DNA of 64,000 nucleotides, taken from positions 1,100,177 to 1,164,176 of the forward strand of contig NZ_LT727812.1 in assembly GCF_900162665.1 (NCBI RefSeq), written 5' to 3'. Position numbers and translations under genes: made by a program. The notes under the pieces are model-generated. The model was not told the DNA's origin. It did no database searches and worked only from the letters and a program-made list of their open reading frames with translations. Of the stretch, positions 25,260 to 34,157 are shown in pieces (the stretch's first letter is position 1; each line of letters begins with the position of its first letter). The stretch is from Oceanobacillus sojae. GTDB taxonomy: Bacteria > Bacillota > Bacilli > Bacillales > Amphibacillaceae.

Positions 25260-26678
25260 TTAAAGCTGACAACCGTTGGAAGCAATCACTTTTTGATACC
25301 AGAAAAAGCTATCCTTTTTAATCCGCTCCAAGGTTTTAATATCCTTATCGTCACGGTCTATATATACAAACCCATATCTTTTTCTAAAACCGCTGGAGGT
25401 GCTTAACAAATCTATAAAGGACCATGGCATATATCCCCAAACTTCTACACCATCCTTGATTGCCAGTTGAAGCTGCCAGATATGGTCACGCAGAAAATCT
25501 ATTCTTTCCTGATCATGGATTTGTTTATCCGCTGTTAGTTCATCCAATGTTCCAAGACCATTCTCAGTAATCATTAATGGAACCTGATAACGGTCATAAA
25601 GCTCATTTAATATATATCGAAACCCTATCGGATCAATTTCCCAATCCCACCTTGTTTTAGGTGTGAATGGATTAGTCATTCCTTCAAATAGCCCTGGGGT
25701 ATTATCATATTGTGTATCATCATCTTGTCCATCATAATTCAATTTTAATTCTTTTTTATCCGCATCTTCCGGAATAAATTTTACAACACGAGACTGATAA
25801 TAGTTAATTCCTATAAAGTCGGGTTTTGCAGATTGTATACATGTCATGTCTTCCGGCTCAACGGTTGGCTCTATTCCATTTTCCACAAGGTAATTCCATA
25901 CAAAAGGTCTATATTCTCCTTTCATATATAAATCCATAAACAGATAAGTCCGCATTTCATCCGCATGTCTTGCTGCCAAAGTATCTTCTGGCTTGGGGCT
26001 GGCAGGATAATTAGGGATAATTCCTAAAGCCGGTCCAATTTTTGCATTTGGCAGCAGCGTACGACATAAATGAATTGCTTTAGCATGAGCCAATGTCATA
26101 ATATGATTCATTTCATATTTCTGCTTCTCCAATGGTATATCAGGATTAAATTCCATCAGATATGGCAGCTGAAACATATTGCTTTGCTCATTAATGGTAA
26201 GCCAATAGTTTACATCATCAAAATATGTGAAAAGCACCTGACAGTATGCTTCAAAATCATCGATGACTTTTCTGGATGACCAGCCCCCGTATTCTTCTTG
26301 TAAACACTGAGGCAGATCAAAATGGTAAATGGTCACGATCGGTTCTATTTCATATTCTTTTAGTTTATTAATCAATTTACGGTAAAAATCTACGCCTTCT
26401 TGATTTATTTTCCCTCGGCCATCCGGCAATATTCGCGGCCAGGAAATAGAAAATCGGTATGCTTTCAATCCTAGCTCCTTCATCAGTGCAATATCTTTCT
26501 CCCAATATTGATAATGACCTGAAGCAATACTTGGATCAGCGTAATTTTTATTCATATTTTTTTCAACAACCGATAATGTTTTTCCATGCTTTAAATGAGC
26601 TCCCTCAATTTGGTAAGCAGCAGTTGCTGCCCCCCATAGAAAATCACTCGAAAATAAATGAGGTGCCTGAACAGACAT
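25260..26678 (-). CDS. 6-phospho-beta-glucosidase (GH1)
   Basis: A GH1 enzyme of 472 residues that cleaves phosphorylated cellobiose/aryl-beta-glucosides after PTS uptake. Acid/base Glu is in LTINEQ (about 164; GH1 usually NEP, here NEQ as in many phospho-glucosidases) and the nucleophile Glu in MITENGLG (about 372). The N-terminal FLWGAATAAYQIEGA and the C-terminal SGFRKRYGFVYID are family marks, the latter in the phosphate-binding region. ATG 26678 is chosen for GGAAGTGAT upstream; a TTG at 26693 also keeps the frame. It is the last gene of a lic-type operon, in the slot where B. subtilis has licH (a GH4 enzyme). Confidence 0.92.
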   Translation of the reverse strand: MSVQAPHLFSSDFLWGAATAAYQIEGAHLKHGKTLSVVEKNMNKNYADPSIASGHYQYWEKDIALMKELGLKAYRFSISWPRILPDGRGKINQEGVDFYRKLINKLKEYEIEPIVTIYHFDLPQCLQEEYGGWSSRKVIDDFEAYCQVLFTYFDDVNYWLTINEQSNMFQLPYLMEFNPDIPLEKQKYEMNHIMTLAHAKAIHLCRTLLPNAKIGPALGIIPNYPASPKPEDTLAARHADEMRTYLFMDLYMKGEYRPFVWNYLVENGIEPTVEPEDMTCIQSAKPDFIGINYYQSRVVKFIPEDADKKELKLNYDGQDDDTQYDNTPGLFEGMTNPFTPKTRWDWEIDPIGFRYILNELYDRYQVPLMITENGLGTLDELTADKQIHDQERIDFLRDHIWQLQLAIKDGVEVWGYMPWSFIDLLSTSSGFRKRYGFVYIDRDDKDIKTLERIKKDSFFWYQKVIASNGCQL

Positions 26679-26701
26679 CGGTATCACTTCCAATCAGCGT
26701 A

Positions 26702-27052
26702 TTATTCACTTTCTAATTTCTTGATTCTTTGATCAAAGACCTTAGAAATCTTTAATAGATTTCTGGCTATATTCCATTCACTCATTACTGTCATCAGGTG
26801 ATCCTGAGCATGTGTAAATAAAGTAGAATAAGGAACAGCTTCCCCTCTAGCCTCTTCTTGAATCGTTTCTGTTTGAGCTGAATGTGCTGCTGACATATGC
26901 TTTTTTGCTTTTGCTAATTTCGCTTCTGCCTCTTCGAATTTAAACGTTTCTACATCCTTCAAAGCAGCTTGAATATCAGCCCTTGCATCGCCGGCTCCTA
27001 ATATAATTTTCATGGATACTTCTTGTAAACTTTCTGCATTATGTTGGCTCAA
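26702..27052 (-). CDS. licA: PTS lactose/cellobiose-family enzyme IIA
   Basis: A 116-residue three-helix IIA protein; the phosphorylated His is in MSAAHSAQTETIQ (His57), and FTHAQDHLMT is the conserved following helix. It accepts phosphate from HPr and passes it to IIB. The start is TTG at 27052, fixed by AAGGAGGG 6 nt upstream. Gene order IIB-IIC-IIA-glucosidase equals licBCAH, hence the symbol; the sugar (cellobiose, lichenan oligomers or other beta-glucosides) is inferred. Confidence 0.87.
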   Translation of the reverse strand: MSQHNAESLQEVSMKIILGAGDARADIQAALKDVETFKFEEAEAKLAKAKKHMSAAHSAQTETIQEEARGEAVPYSTLFTHAQDHLMTVMSEWNIARNLLKISKVFDQRIKKLESE

Positions 27053-27074
27053 ATCAAGCCCTCCTTAAATTAAA

Positions 27075-28316
27075 TTAAACTTCCTCTGGCTGCTTTTCTT
27101 CATTTACTTTTTGATTGTCATATACTTTGACAAAAGGATACCAGATTATTAATGATACAACGAGATTAACCAGCAGAAGTAACAGTCCGCTAATATCTGT
27201 ATTAACGAGATAGGTGGAAATTCCAATCGGCACATACCATAATTGCATTACCTCAGCAGGAAGCGTAATTACCCCCATTGAAAGAACGATATATGTGATT
27301 GCCGGAATGATAATACCATTCAGCCACATTGGAATCATAAGAATCGGATTAAAAGCTACAGGAGCACCAAATACAACCGGTTCATTAATATTAAAGATAG
27401 AAGGAACTATTGTTACCCTGCTGATTGCTTTCAAATGATTCGATTTGGCAATTAGCAGCATAATAATGACTAATGGCAATGTTGTTCCCATTCCACCAAT
27501 CCATATCCATGCCATCATTGTTTCGAATGTATGAATAAAGGAAGGATCTGCTCCCTGACTTAATAGATTTGCATTTTGTTCAATTCCAGCCATCCATATT
27601 GGAAAAATAATCGGGTATAAAGCCCATGGACTAATGCCGAAAGAATATAGAAACACACTAATAAATGTGATAATAACAAAGCCTGCAAAGCTTTGACCGA
27701 TATAGTTGAGCGGCTCGAACAGACTGAGGATGGCAGCATAAAGGTCAAAACTTCCGACAATTGTAAAAAGCCATGCAGCCAACAGTAATAACGTAATTGG
27801 TACAATCGTATCGAACCAGACAATAATAAAATCTGGCAATGAGCTTGATTCTTTAAAAAAGGACATTTTACTGAATAGATAGAACACAACACCAACAAGC
27901 AACCCGACAATAATTGCGACAAACATTCCATTTGCTCCAAATCTTTCAAAAGAAAAGATGATTTGTCCCTCATCATTAAATGTAGGAGAGAGCAAAAATA
28001 AAAACATTGCCGCACCCGTTAAACCTGCAACTAATTTCCGATCACTTTTCTTCAATTTTTCCATAATAAAATATGGTGTCAGAAAAGAAATGAACAGACT
28101 CATTAAACCAAATGAAAAATCACTGATAGGCTGCAGATTAGGCATATTAGGTATGAAATCATTTAAAATCATAATCAGTGTGATTAATGATCCAACGAGA
28201 ATCAGCGGTAATACACCCATAATGGATTCTTGTATGGCAGATACCCAGGCATTTCTTGTGATCTTATTCATCTTAGGTGCAAATGACCGGTTCATATACT
28301 CAATCAATTTGTTCAT
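27075..28316 (-). CDS. licC: PTS cellobiose-type enzyme IIC permease
   Basis: A 413-residue membrane protein of the lactose/cellobiose IIC family with about ten hydrophobic segments. The family motif FNINEPVVFGAPVAFNPILMIPMW (shown here only in part, FNINEPVVFG near 310) carries the sugar-binding Glu. AGGAGGATTACC precedes the ATG. It imports and phosphorylates beta-glucosides together with the IIA and IIB products beside it. Confidence 0.9.
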   Translation of the reverse strand: MNKLIEYMNRSFAPKMNKITRNAWVSAIQESIMGVLPLILVGSLITLIMILNDFIPNMPNLQPISDFSFGLMSLFISFLTPYFIMEKLKKSDRKLVAGLTGAAMFLFLLSPTFNDEGQIIFSFERFGANGMFVAIIVGLLVGVVFYLFSKMSFFKESSSLPDFIIVWFDTIVPITLLLLAAWLFTIVGSFDLYAAILSLFEPLNYIGQSFAGFVIITFISVFLYSFGISPWALYPIIFPIWMAGIEQNANLLSQGADPSFIHTFETMMAWIWIGGMGTTLPLVIIMLLIAKSNHLKAISRVTIVPSIFNINEPVVFGAPVAFNPILMIPMWLNGIIIPAITYIVLSMGVITLPAEVMQLWYVPIGISTYLVNTDISGLLLLLVNLVVSLIIWYPFVKVYDNQKVNEEKQPEEV

Positions 28317-28337
28317 GGTAATCCTCCTTATCCAGAA

Positions 28338-28652
28338 TTATTCTAACCCAAGTTCTTTAACGATAATGTCAAGACCCTTATCTCCATTCAATGTTCCATA
28401 AGTCATTTGATCAATAACTTGATAAGGAATATTTGTATTTGAAAGCTGATCTGCTATATCGTCCTTTATATAGCTTAAATGTGGTGCAATTAATACCATG
28501 CTGATTCGATCCATATAATCAACCAGTTCTGATTCACCTCTTGCTATCACCTCTACCTCTAACCCTTTTTTCTTAGCAGACTTACGAATATTTTGAGCCA
28601 GGAAACCACTGGAAGCTCCACCACTGCAAATTAATAAAACTGTTTTTTTCAT
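28338..28652 (-). CDS. licB: PTS lactose/cellobiose-family enzyme IIB
   Basis: A 104-residue IIB protein with the phosphorylated Cys9 in the P-loop LLICSGGASSGF, followed by the alternating alpha/beta fold (VEVIARGESEL, MVLIAPHLSYI, YQVIDQ). It transfers phosphate from IIA to the sugar during transport. First gene of the operon; its promoter region contains an 8-bp inverted repeat shared with the divergent regulator. Confidence 0.9.
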   Translation of the reverse strand: MKKTVLLICSGGASSGFLAQNIRKSAKKKGLEVEVIARGESELVDYMDRISMVLIAPHLSYIKDDIADQLSNTNIPYQVIDQMTYGTLNGDKGLDIIVKELGLE

Positions 28653-28698
28653 TTTGTTTTCCCCCTTGTTTTTGATGTACTTATATTATGCCAAGGAT

Positions 28699-28722
28699 AA
28701 GGAATACTAACGAATATTCCTT
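28699..28722. promoter_or_regulatory. Inverted repeat in the lic divergent promoter region
   Basis: AAGGAATA (28699-28706) and TATTCCTT (28715-28722) form a perfect 8-bp inverted repeat with an 8-nt spacer. It lies upstream of a minus-strand CATAAT/TATAAG -10-like region, at the place expected for an activator. It is the best candidate for LicR binding. No RAT antiterminator hairpin was seen. Confidence 0.55.
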
Positions 28723-28830
28723 TTGCCTACCTGCTGGCAATAGATTTATTTTCTTATCATGTAACGCCGGATTATAATGAAGTTAATTCTAAAAAGATTG
28801 TTTGAACAGAACGAAGGGAGGGGAATTCTA

Positions 28831-30735
28831 ATGAAGGAAAAAAACATTGAAGCACTCATTCATTTATTAGAGGAACACAGCGACTGGATGAAATCAAAAC
28901 AAATACTAACTTATTTAAATATTTCGCCCCGGACCTTGAGGAACTATATCCAGTATATTAATGAACAGTATAGTCACTTATTTATCATAGAATCTTCAAG
29001 TGCAGGTTATCGTCTGAAAAAAATAGAAAATAATGAAACTATACAACCAGAGAATAAACCCTTTGAAAATAGAATGTACTTCATTTTACAAAGACTCGTT
29101 TTAGCCAAGAACGGTGTGGATATATTTGATTTAAGTGATGAGTTATTTGTAAGCGTTCCAACTATTGAAAAGGATTTAATAGAATGCCGGAAATTTATTA
29201 AAAGCTACGATTTGGCTATTGAAAGAGCAAAAGATTTTTTGTTTTTAAGAGGTAAAGAAATAGATAAGCGTAAAATAATGCGTGTGATTTATACTAAAGA
29301 ATATAATACAACCTTTTACAACATTATTGACTTAGAGAAGTCATTTGGTTATGAGCTGGGTGACTTCAAAAAAAAGCTGCTGCAAATTATTCAAAGTCAC
29401 GATTATGATATTAATGAATATACCCTTGGCAATATTATCTATCATATTGTTGTTTCCATTGAACGAATGCAGGATAATCAATATGTGCATTATCATGTCT
29501 ATCCTTTTAAAGAAAAATTCATTTCAATAAAGATTGTTCATGAAATACAACACTTAATTGAATCTTATTTTCAAGTCCAAATGGATGAAAATGAATTATA
29601 TTATCTGCAGGCACTGATAAGCAGTAAAACAACGAATACTCTTGAAGAGACTGGAAATGATGCTCAAACCCGATATCTGGATTTAGTCAATCGAATTATC
29701 CAAAAGGTTAACGAGAGCTATTTAATCAGCTTGGATGATGAAGAGTTCAAAACCAAATTTGCTTTGCATGTTCAAAATATGGTGATTAGAGCTTCGAATA
29801 ATTTTTCTTTTGAAAATCCGCTTACGCAGTCTATTAAAAGCTCTTCACCATTGATTTATGATTTATCTGTCTATATTGCCAATCTTCTCTCTGAAGAATT
29901 AAACATTCAATTGCCTGAAGATGAAATAACCTATATTGCTTTGCATGTGGGGAGTTGTTTGGAATTAAAACAAAAAAATAATGAGTCTATAAATGTCATT
30001 CTTATTTGTCCTGCCTATAACAATTTACACTTGGTAATAAAAGAGAAGCTGGAGCATTATTTTGCGAATCAACTGGTTATTTCAAAAATAATAACCAGGA
30101 TTGATAAGGAGATAACTGAGATGCATGGAGATTTAATTATTTCTACTGTAAATCTTCCATTTGACCTTCATACAAAAGAGGTGCTTATTAATACCTTTAT
30201 GGATGCGGATGATATTTTAAAAATACAAACACAGGTAAACAAGATAAAGCATGATAAAAAACAGCAGCAAATCAAGCGAAACCTTATCTCATTATTTGAT
30301 AAAAGACTTTTTATCCTGAGTGATAAAGCCTTTAAAGATGAATTTGAAGTCATTCGTTTTATTACGGAAAAAATGGCTTCCTTGCAGCTGGTTGAACGAC
30401 ATTTTGCTCAGGACGTTATAAAAAGAGAAAATCTATCGTCTACCGCTTTTAATAATATTGTTGCTGTCCCCCATTCTATAAATATGGACGCATTGCAAAC
30501 AGCCATTGCTGTATTGATAACGAAACAGCCTATCCCTTGGGGAGACGCTTCAAATATAAAAATTGTCTCTTTAATTGCTATGAACTATAATGAACGAAAC
30601 CTTTACCGTGATATTTACGATGAATATATTAAAATTCTGTCTAACCCCAAAAATGTGAACAAATTGGCCAATTCAAGATCTTATGAAGGTTTTATTGATC
30701 AGTTGATCGATTTTATTGACAAGCAGACAGACTAA
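28831..30735 (+). CDS. licR: LicR-type PRD-containing transcriptional activator
   Basis: A 634-residue regulator: N-terminal helix-turn-helix (about 1-60) and Mga-like HTH (70-150), PRD1 (His in NIIYHIVVSIERMQ), PRD2 (FALHVQNMVIRA and YIALHVGSCLE), an EIIB-like domain with Cys in VILICPAYNN, and a C-terminal EIIA domain with His in VAVPHSINM. Phosphorylation by HPr and the PTS IIB controls its activity, linking transcription to substrate flux and catabolite state. ATG 28831 is chosen for GGGAGGGG upstream; the open frame begins at 28777. It is divergent from licBCA and the glucosidase gene. Confidence 0.9.
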   Translation: MKEKNIEALIHLLEEHSDWMKSKQILTYLNISPRTLRNYIQYINEQYSHLFIIESSSAGYRLKKIENNETIQPENKPFENRMYFILQRLVLAKNGVDIFDLSDELFVSVPTIEKDLIECRKFIKSYDLAIERAKDFLFLRGKEIDKRKIMRVIYTKEYNTTFYNIIDLEKSFGYELGDFKKKLLQIIQSHDYDINEYTLGNIIYHIVVSIERMQDNQYVHYHVYPFKEKFISIKIVHEIQHLIESYFQVQMDENELYYLQALISSKTTNTLEETGNDAQTRYLDLVNRIIQKVNESYLISLDDEEFKTKFALHVQNMVIRASNNFSFENPLTQSIKSSSPLIYDLSVYIANLLSEELNIQLPEDEITYIALHVGSCLELKQKNNESINVILICPAYNNLHLVIKEKLEHYFANQLVISKIITRIDKEITEMHGDLIISTVNLPFDLHTKEVLINTFMDADDILKIQTQVNKIKHDKKQQQIKRNLISLFDKRLFILSDKAFKDEFEVIRFITEKMASLQLVERHFAQDVIKRENLSSTAFNNIVAVPHSINMDALQTAIAVLITKQPIPWGDASNIKIVSLIAMNYNERNLYRDIYDEYIKILSNPKNVNKLANSRSYEGFIDQLIDFIDKQTD

Positions 30736-30745
30736 TTAAAAAAAT

Positions 30746-30777
30746 GAAGGAGAACGCTATTTTCTCCGTTCTCCTTC
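30746..30777. terminator. Terminator between licR and the oxidoreductase gene
   Basis: GAAGGAGAACG (30746-30756) pairs perfectly with CGTTCTCCTTC (30767-30777). The long T-run is on the minus-strand side, so it best terminates the oxidoreductase gene, but the stem lies right after the licR stop as well. Confidence 0.75.
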
Positions 30778-30795
30778 AAAATACATGATATATAA

Positions 30796-31794
30796 TTAAC
30801 CTTCTAAATTCACAAGCACTCTCCCTAAATGATTGCTTTCAAATACTGCTGGCAATAACTCCGGCAATTCTTCCAGCGCTGCTTCCCTATAAACTAAATC
30901 CTCAAGATTATCTAATTTTAAATCTCCAGCTAAACGCTCCCATATCTGCTTCCGTTCTTCCATCGGGCAATATACGGAATCAATTCCAAGCAGAGAAACT
31001 CCGCGTAAAATAAACGGGAAAACAGATGAAGGGAGCGCTACTCCTGCTGCCATTCCACTGACAGCAACACTGCCCCGGTATTTCATTTGTGCTAATAAGG
31101 AAGCTAACGGCTCTCCGCCAACCGCATCAATTGCAGCAGCCCACTTTTGTTTGTCGAGCTTTTTCAGCTTTCCGTTATAAATCTCTTTTCTATCAATAAC
31201 TTCTGCTGCACCCAACTGCTGCAAATAATCCTTTTCAGAGTCTTTTCCAGTGCTGGCCGCTATGTGATACCCTTTCTTTTTCAAGAGAGAAATAGCAACA
31301 CTTCCTACACCGCCTGTAGCTCCAGTGACAAGAACGGTACCATTTTCCGGTTTCAAGCCATTCTCCTCTAATCTTTGCACAGATAAAGCAGCTGTAAAAC
31401 CGGCTGTTCCTAAGATCATGCTTTCTTTTAAGCTTAAGCCTTCCGGGAGAGGTACGATCCATTCGGCCGGAACACGTGCATACTCACTGTAGCCTCCAAA
31501 ATGGGAAACACCTAATTCATAGCTGGTAACAATAACAGGATTCCCCGCCTTATAGCGGTCATCTTTGGAATCAGCCACTTCTCCTGCCAAATCAATGCCC
31601 GGAATAAAAGGATAGTCCTTTACAATATTGCCATTAGGATGAGCAGCAAGCCCATCTTTATAGTTAATTCCGCTATATTTTACTTTGACCAGAACCTCCC
31701 CCTCAGGTAAATCGGAAGGTTCGATTTCTTTTACATTTAGATTCAAGTTCTCATTTTCTTTTTCTATTACAAGTGCTTTAAATGTGTCTGCCAT
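30796..31794 (-). CDS. YhdH/YhfP-family quinone oxidoreductase (acrylyl-CoA reductase-like)
   Basis: A zinc-free medium-chain dehydrogenase/reductase of 332 residues. N-terminal GroES-like domain has YSGINYKDGLA near 43-52 and PFIPGIDLAGEV; the Rossmann domain has VLVTGATGGVGSVAISLL near 150. The YhdH subgroup reduces acrylyl-CoA or quinones with NADPH; the physiological substrate in Bacilli is unclear. Length and motifs are complete. Monocistronic. Confidence 0.87.
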   Translation of the reverse strand: MADTFKALVIEKENENLNLNVKEIEPSDLPEGEVLVKVKYSGINYKDGLAAHPNGNIVKDYPFIPGIDLAGEVADSKDDRYKAGNPVIVTSYELGVSHFGGYSEYARVPAEWIVPLPEGLSLKESMILGTAGFTAALSVQRLEENGLKPENGTVLVTGATGGVGSVAISLLKKKGYHIAASTGKDSEKDYLQQLGAAEVIDRKEIYNGKLKKLDKQKWAAAIDAVGGEPLASLLAQMKYRGSVAVSGMAAGVALPSSVFPFILRGVSLLGIDSVYCPMEERKQIWERLAGDLKLDNLEDLVYREAALEELPELLPAVFESNHLGRVLVNLEG

Positions 31795-31816
31795 GATATA
31801 ACCTCCTTCTAACTAT

Positions 31817-31975
31817 CTATTCTAATTGATTATTCCCTGAATTTAGGTGCTTCAATCCTTTATCTGAATAACTATCCGGATTTAATAAATGGATTTCATC
31901 ATAATAATGCAGTGTTCGTTTCGTTACGCCAGTTATGGCAATCATATCCTTAACGGTGTAGTATGGTTTCTTCAT
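31817..31975 (-). pseudogene. Truncated MerR-family regulator (HTH only)
   Basis: A 52-residue ORF starting at ATG 31975 encodes a clear MerR N-terminus: YTVKDMIAITGVTKRTLHYYDEIHLLNP is present in two parts (residues 6-33), the winged helix motif that binds DNA. It stops soon after, losing the dimerisation helix and effector domain (intact MerR proteins have 110 or more residues). The start overlaps the YjaZ-like gene by 26 nt. The operon promoter has the MerR-type 19-bp spacer, so an intact ancestor probably regulated this operon. Confidence 0.75.
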
Positions 31976-32876
31976 CCCAATATTCTTTCACCTCACTTAA
32001 TATTTCATCAGCCGGGAGTGTTGTTGCTTCTACAATGGATTTTCCCGTTTTTTGCAGATAATACTTCATTAAATAATATCCACATACATATCCGGCGCTG
32101 TGTGGTACCCCTATTGCTGGTAAGCCTTGTAATTTAGTAACTTCATCCCCATAAAGATATGGCATGATTTGCGGTAATCCTGTTATTCCTAAATGTTCTC
32201 TTAAGATAGGTTTAATAACATGATTCAGTGTGTTGGCATCTGTTTTACTGACCCACGGCCCAATTAAATCTTCTCCATATAGATAAGTCGCAAAATTTTC
32301 AGCTAGTCCTTCACTGACAATTAATTCTCCAAGGTTAATTTTATCATTCCATTTAATAAACTGGTAACGGACATTATGATTACATTCATGTGCTAAAGCA
32401 GGTTTTAATCGTTTTAATGTGTACTCATTTGGAAGCAAACTAAGAAAAATATAACCGGGAATTCCGCCTTCTCCACTGTATCCTTCATTCAGCCGCAGGA
32501 TTTCGCTGTCAGGATTCCCTAACAAAACCGTAAATAAATAATCAGACACAGGCAAATTAATACCACGCTTAGTAAATTGATTTAAGCTATGCTCCATCGC
32601 CTGCTTTAACTCCTCCCATAATTTATCAGAGGAAATCAGTTTAAGCTCTGGTTCTATTTCCGGTGTTATCATCTCTGGTGCCAGATGAGCCATATTATTT
32701 ATCGTCATCACATCAAATCCATTTTCCTCCTCTGCCCGGAATGGGATCTGCTGTATTTCCCATTTTTTCATGTAGGGAGCTAGCATTTTTTGACGGTACA
32801 ATTCTTTTTTTTCTTCTGGCGGGCAAGCGATAATCTCCCTATAAATCTTCTCTGATCGTAATATGTTGATATTCAT
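31950..32876 (-). CDS. YjaZ-like DUF2268 putative zinc metalloprotease
   Basis: A 308-residue protein with the zinc-protease motif HECNH (His163, Glu164, His167) and a downstream SEGLAENFATYLYG that supplies a third ligand, as in DUF2268/YjaZ proteins. No signal peptide is visible, so it acts in the cytoplasm or at the membrane. The physiological substrate is unknown. It is the first gene of a two-gene operon with the truncated merR and is preceded by a MerR-type promoter. Confidence 0.8.
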   Translation of the reverse strand: MNINILRSEKIYREIIACPPEEKKELYRQKMLAPYMKKWEIQQIPFRAEEENGFDVMTINNMAHLAPEMITPEIEPELKLISSDKLWEELKQAMEHSLNQFTKRGINLPVSDYLFTVLLGNPDSEILRLNEGYSGEGGIPGYIFLSLLPNEYTLKRLKPALAHECNHNVRYQFIKWNDKINLGELIVSEGLAENFATYLYGEDLIGPWVSKTDANTLNHVIKPILREHLGITGLPQIMPYLYGDEVTKLQGLPAIGVPHSAGYVCGYYLMKYYLQKTGKSIVEATTLPADEILSEVKEYWDEETILHR

Positions 32877-32906
32877 TTATCTCACACCTTTTCATATTTT
32901 GTTTAT

Positions 32907-32937
32907 AACTTAAAGCATTACGTAACGTGAAGGTCAA
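32907..32937 (-). promoter_or_regulatory. MerR-type promoter with 19-bp spacer
   Basis: On the minus strand TTGACC (32937-32932) and TAAGTT (32912-32907) are separated by 19 bp. The spacer holds the dyad-like CTTCACGTTACGTAATG. An over-long 19-bp spacer with a dyad is the hallmark of MerR-activated promoters, and the operon it drives ends in a MerR fragment. Confidence 0.6.
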
Positions 32938-32951
32938 GTAAAAATTCAAAA

Positions 32952-32979
32952 AAGAACCCCAGCGGTATCTGAGATTCTT
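32952..32979 (-). terminator. Terminator of the DnaA-domain gene
   Basis: On the minus strand AAGAATCTCA (32979-32970) pairs with TGGGGTTCTT (32961-32952), two G-U pairs included, followed by a T-run. Confidence 0.55.
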
Positions 32980-33033
32980 CTTTATATTCTTCAATGGATA
33001 ATTTAAATCATTCAAATATCTACAATTTAAAAA

Positions 33034-33465
33034 TTATTTCACTTGTTCCTCCAGCTTACTTATCCTTTCTTCCAGCTGTTCCGCTCTTTCATCCAGGCGT
33101 TTCACATCGATTAGCTGCTGAATTTTCTGCTCCAGCCGGTCTATCTTTCTTTCTAATCTGCTAATGCTGTCTGTATCATTTTGTGATGATTCAAAATAAG
33201 TGTTGGGGAAAATAGATGCAAGCTTTTCATTTTCTTCTGTTACTTCAAAACGGATACTGTAATCCTCCCCTGCTACTTCTTTTATGGCGTCAGTAATCAA
33301 TGTACTATAATTTGTCTCCAGCCAATCTATTGTAAATGCATTGGACGAATAAATCGTGAAGACATCGTCTTCTAATTCTGCCGAAGTATTTTTAAACCAT
33401 GTATTAAAACTGGGTTTGGATATTTGAGAGCTTATTTTTTCTAATACTTTTTTCCATATGTCCAT
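33034..33465 (-). CDS. Free-standing DnaA domain I protein with C-terminal coiled coil
   Basis: A 143-residue protein. Residues 2-75 match the N-terminal domain I of DnaA (IWKKVLEKIS..ISKPSFNTWFKN, FTIYSSNAFTIDWLE, TLITDAIKEVAGEDYSIRFEV), including the SKPSFNTW core that contacts DnaB-type helicase, SirA-like and DiaA/HobA-like partners. The AAA+ and DNA-binding domains are absent. Residues 98-142 form a heptad coiled coil (RLERKIDRLEQKIQQL ... LEERISKLEEQV). It could modulate replication initiation by mixed oligomers with DnaA or by competing for domain I partners. That role is inference; similar stand-alone proteins exist in Bacillaceae without known function. Confidence 0.8.
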   Translation of the reverse strand: MDIWKKVLEKISSQISKPSFNTWFKNTSAELEDDVFTIYSSNAFTIDWLETNYSTLITDAIKEVAGEDYSIRFEVTEENEKLASIFPNTYFESSQNDTDSISRLERKIDRLEQKIQQLIDVKRLDERAEQLEERISKLEEQVK

Positions 33466-33557
33466 TGAATTTTCCTCTTGTATGTTTTATTCAAAGTTAT
33501 CAGCTGGTTTTCATTCACTGCCTGCATATTATTCTTCAAACAAAAACATCGAAATAA

Positions 33558-34013
33558 TTATAATAAGATTGCATTTACTTCTTCACCATGCTGTTCATAA
33601 TAAAATTCCGAAATTTTTTCATCGACAAACACCCTGTACATTTCCAGAAAATCATTAGCCAGCGTATAATCTGGCAGTTCATCCTTTTCAATCCAGAATA
33701 CCTCTCCTTCATCAGAGCTTGTTAATTCTCCGGAAAAGGTTGCTGTTTTATAAAACAAAACTACATATCTCTCATCTTGATCAGTCTGAAATTGCTTCGT
33801 CCCGCACAAGACAGGATTTTTAATATGTAAGCCCGTCTCTTCCTCTACTTCCCGTACAACTGCGTCATGAAAGGACTCTCTTTTTTCAATATGTCCTCCC
33901 GGAAAAGTAATACCCGGCCAGTTTGGATTCTGTCTGTTCTGAACTAAAATTTGCCCTTTCTCATTTTCAATCATACACATGTTAGTAAAAATTGCTGTCT
34001 CAGATTTTCCCAT
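33558..34013 (-). CDS. NUDIX hydrolase (MutT-like)
   Basis: A 151-residue NUDIX enzyme with a complete box, GGHIEKRESFHDAVVREVEEETG, here cited as GGHIEKRES (starting near residue 37) and REVEEETG, which provides the metal-binding glutamates. It would hydrolyse a nucleoside diphosphate derivative. The N-terminal TNMCMIENEKGQILVQNR resembles the 8-oxo-dGTP diphosphatase/YtkD-like group, but the substrate is not certain. Monocistronic. Confidence 0.88.
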   Translation of the reverse strand: MGKSETAIFTNMCMIENEKGQILVQNRQNPNWPGITFPGGHIEKRESFHDAVVREVEEETGLHIKNPVLCGTKQFQTDQDERYVVLFYKTATFSGELTSSDEGEVFWIEKDELPDYTLANDFLEMYRVFVDEKISEFYYEQHGEEVNAILL

Positions 34014-34157
34014 TTGAATCCCCTTTCCCTTTTATCTATCATTTTCATTAATATCTAGTATACCATTGCGCAAAGATCGATAAAGCGATATTATGTTATG
34101 ATTGAAACAAATCCTGTATCAAAATTATAATAGAATCTACAGAAAGAAGGCATAAAA

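Noticed and set aside
28653-28830. RAT antiterminator or cre site in the lic promoter region
   Set aside because: No hairpin overlapping a terminator and no good match to the cre consensus; the regulator is a LicR-type activator, not a LicT-type antiterminator.
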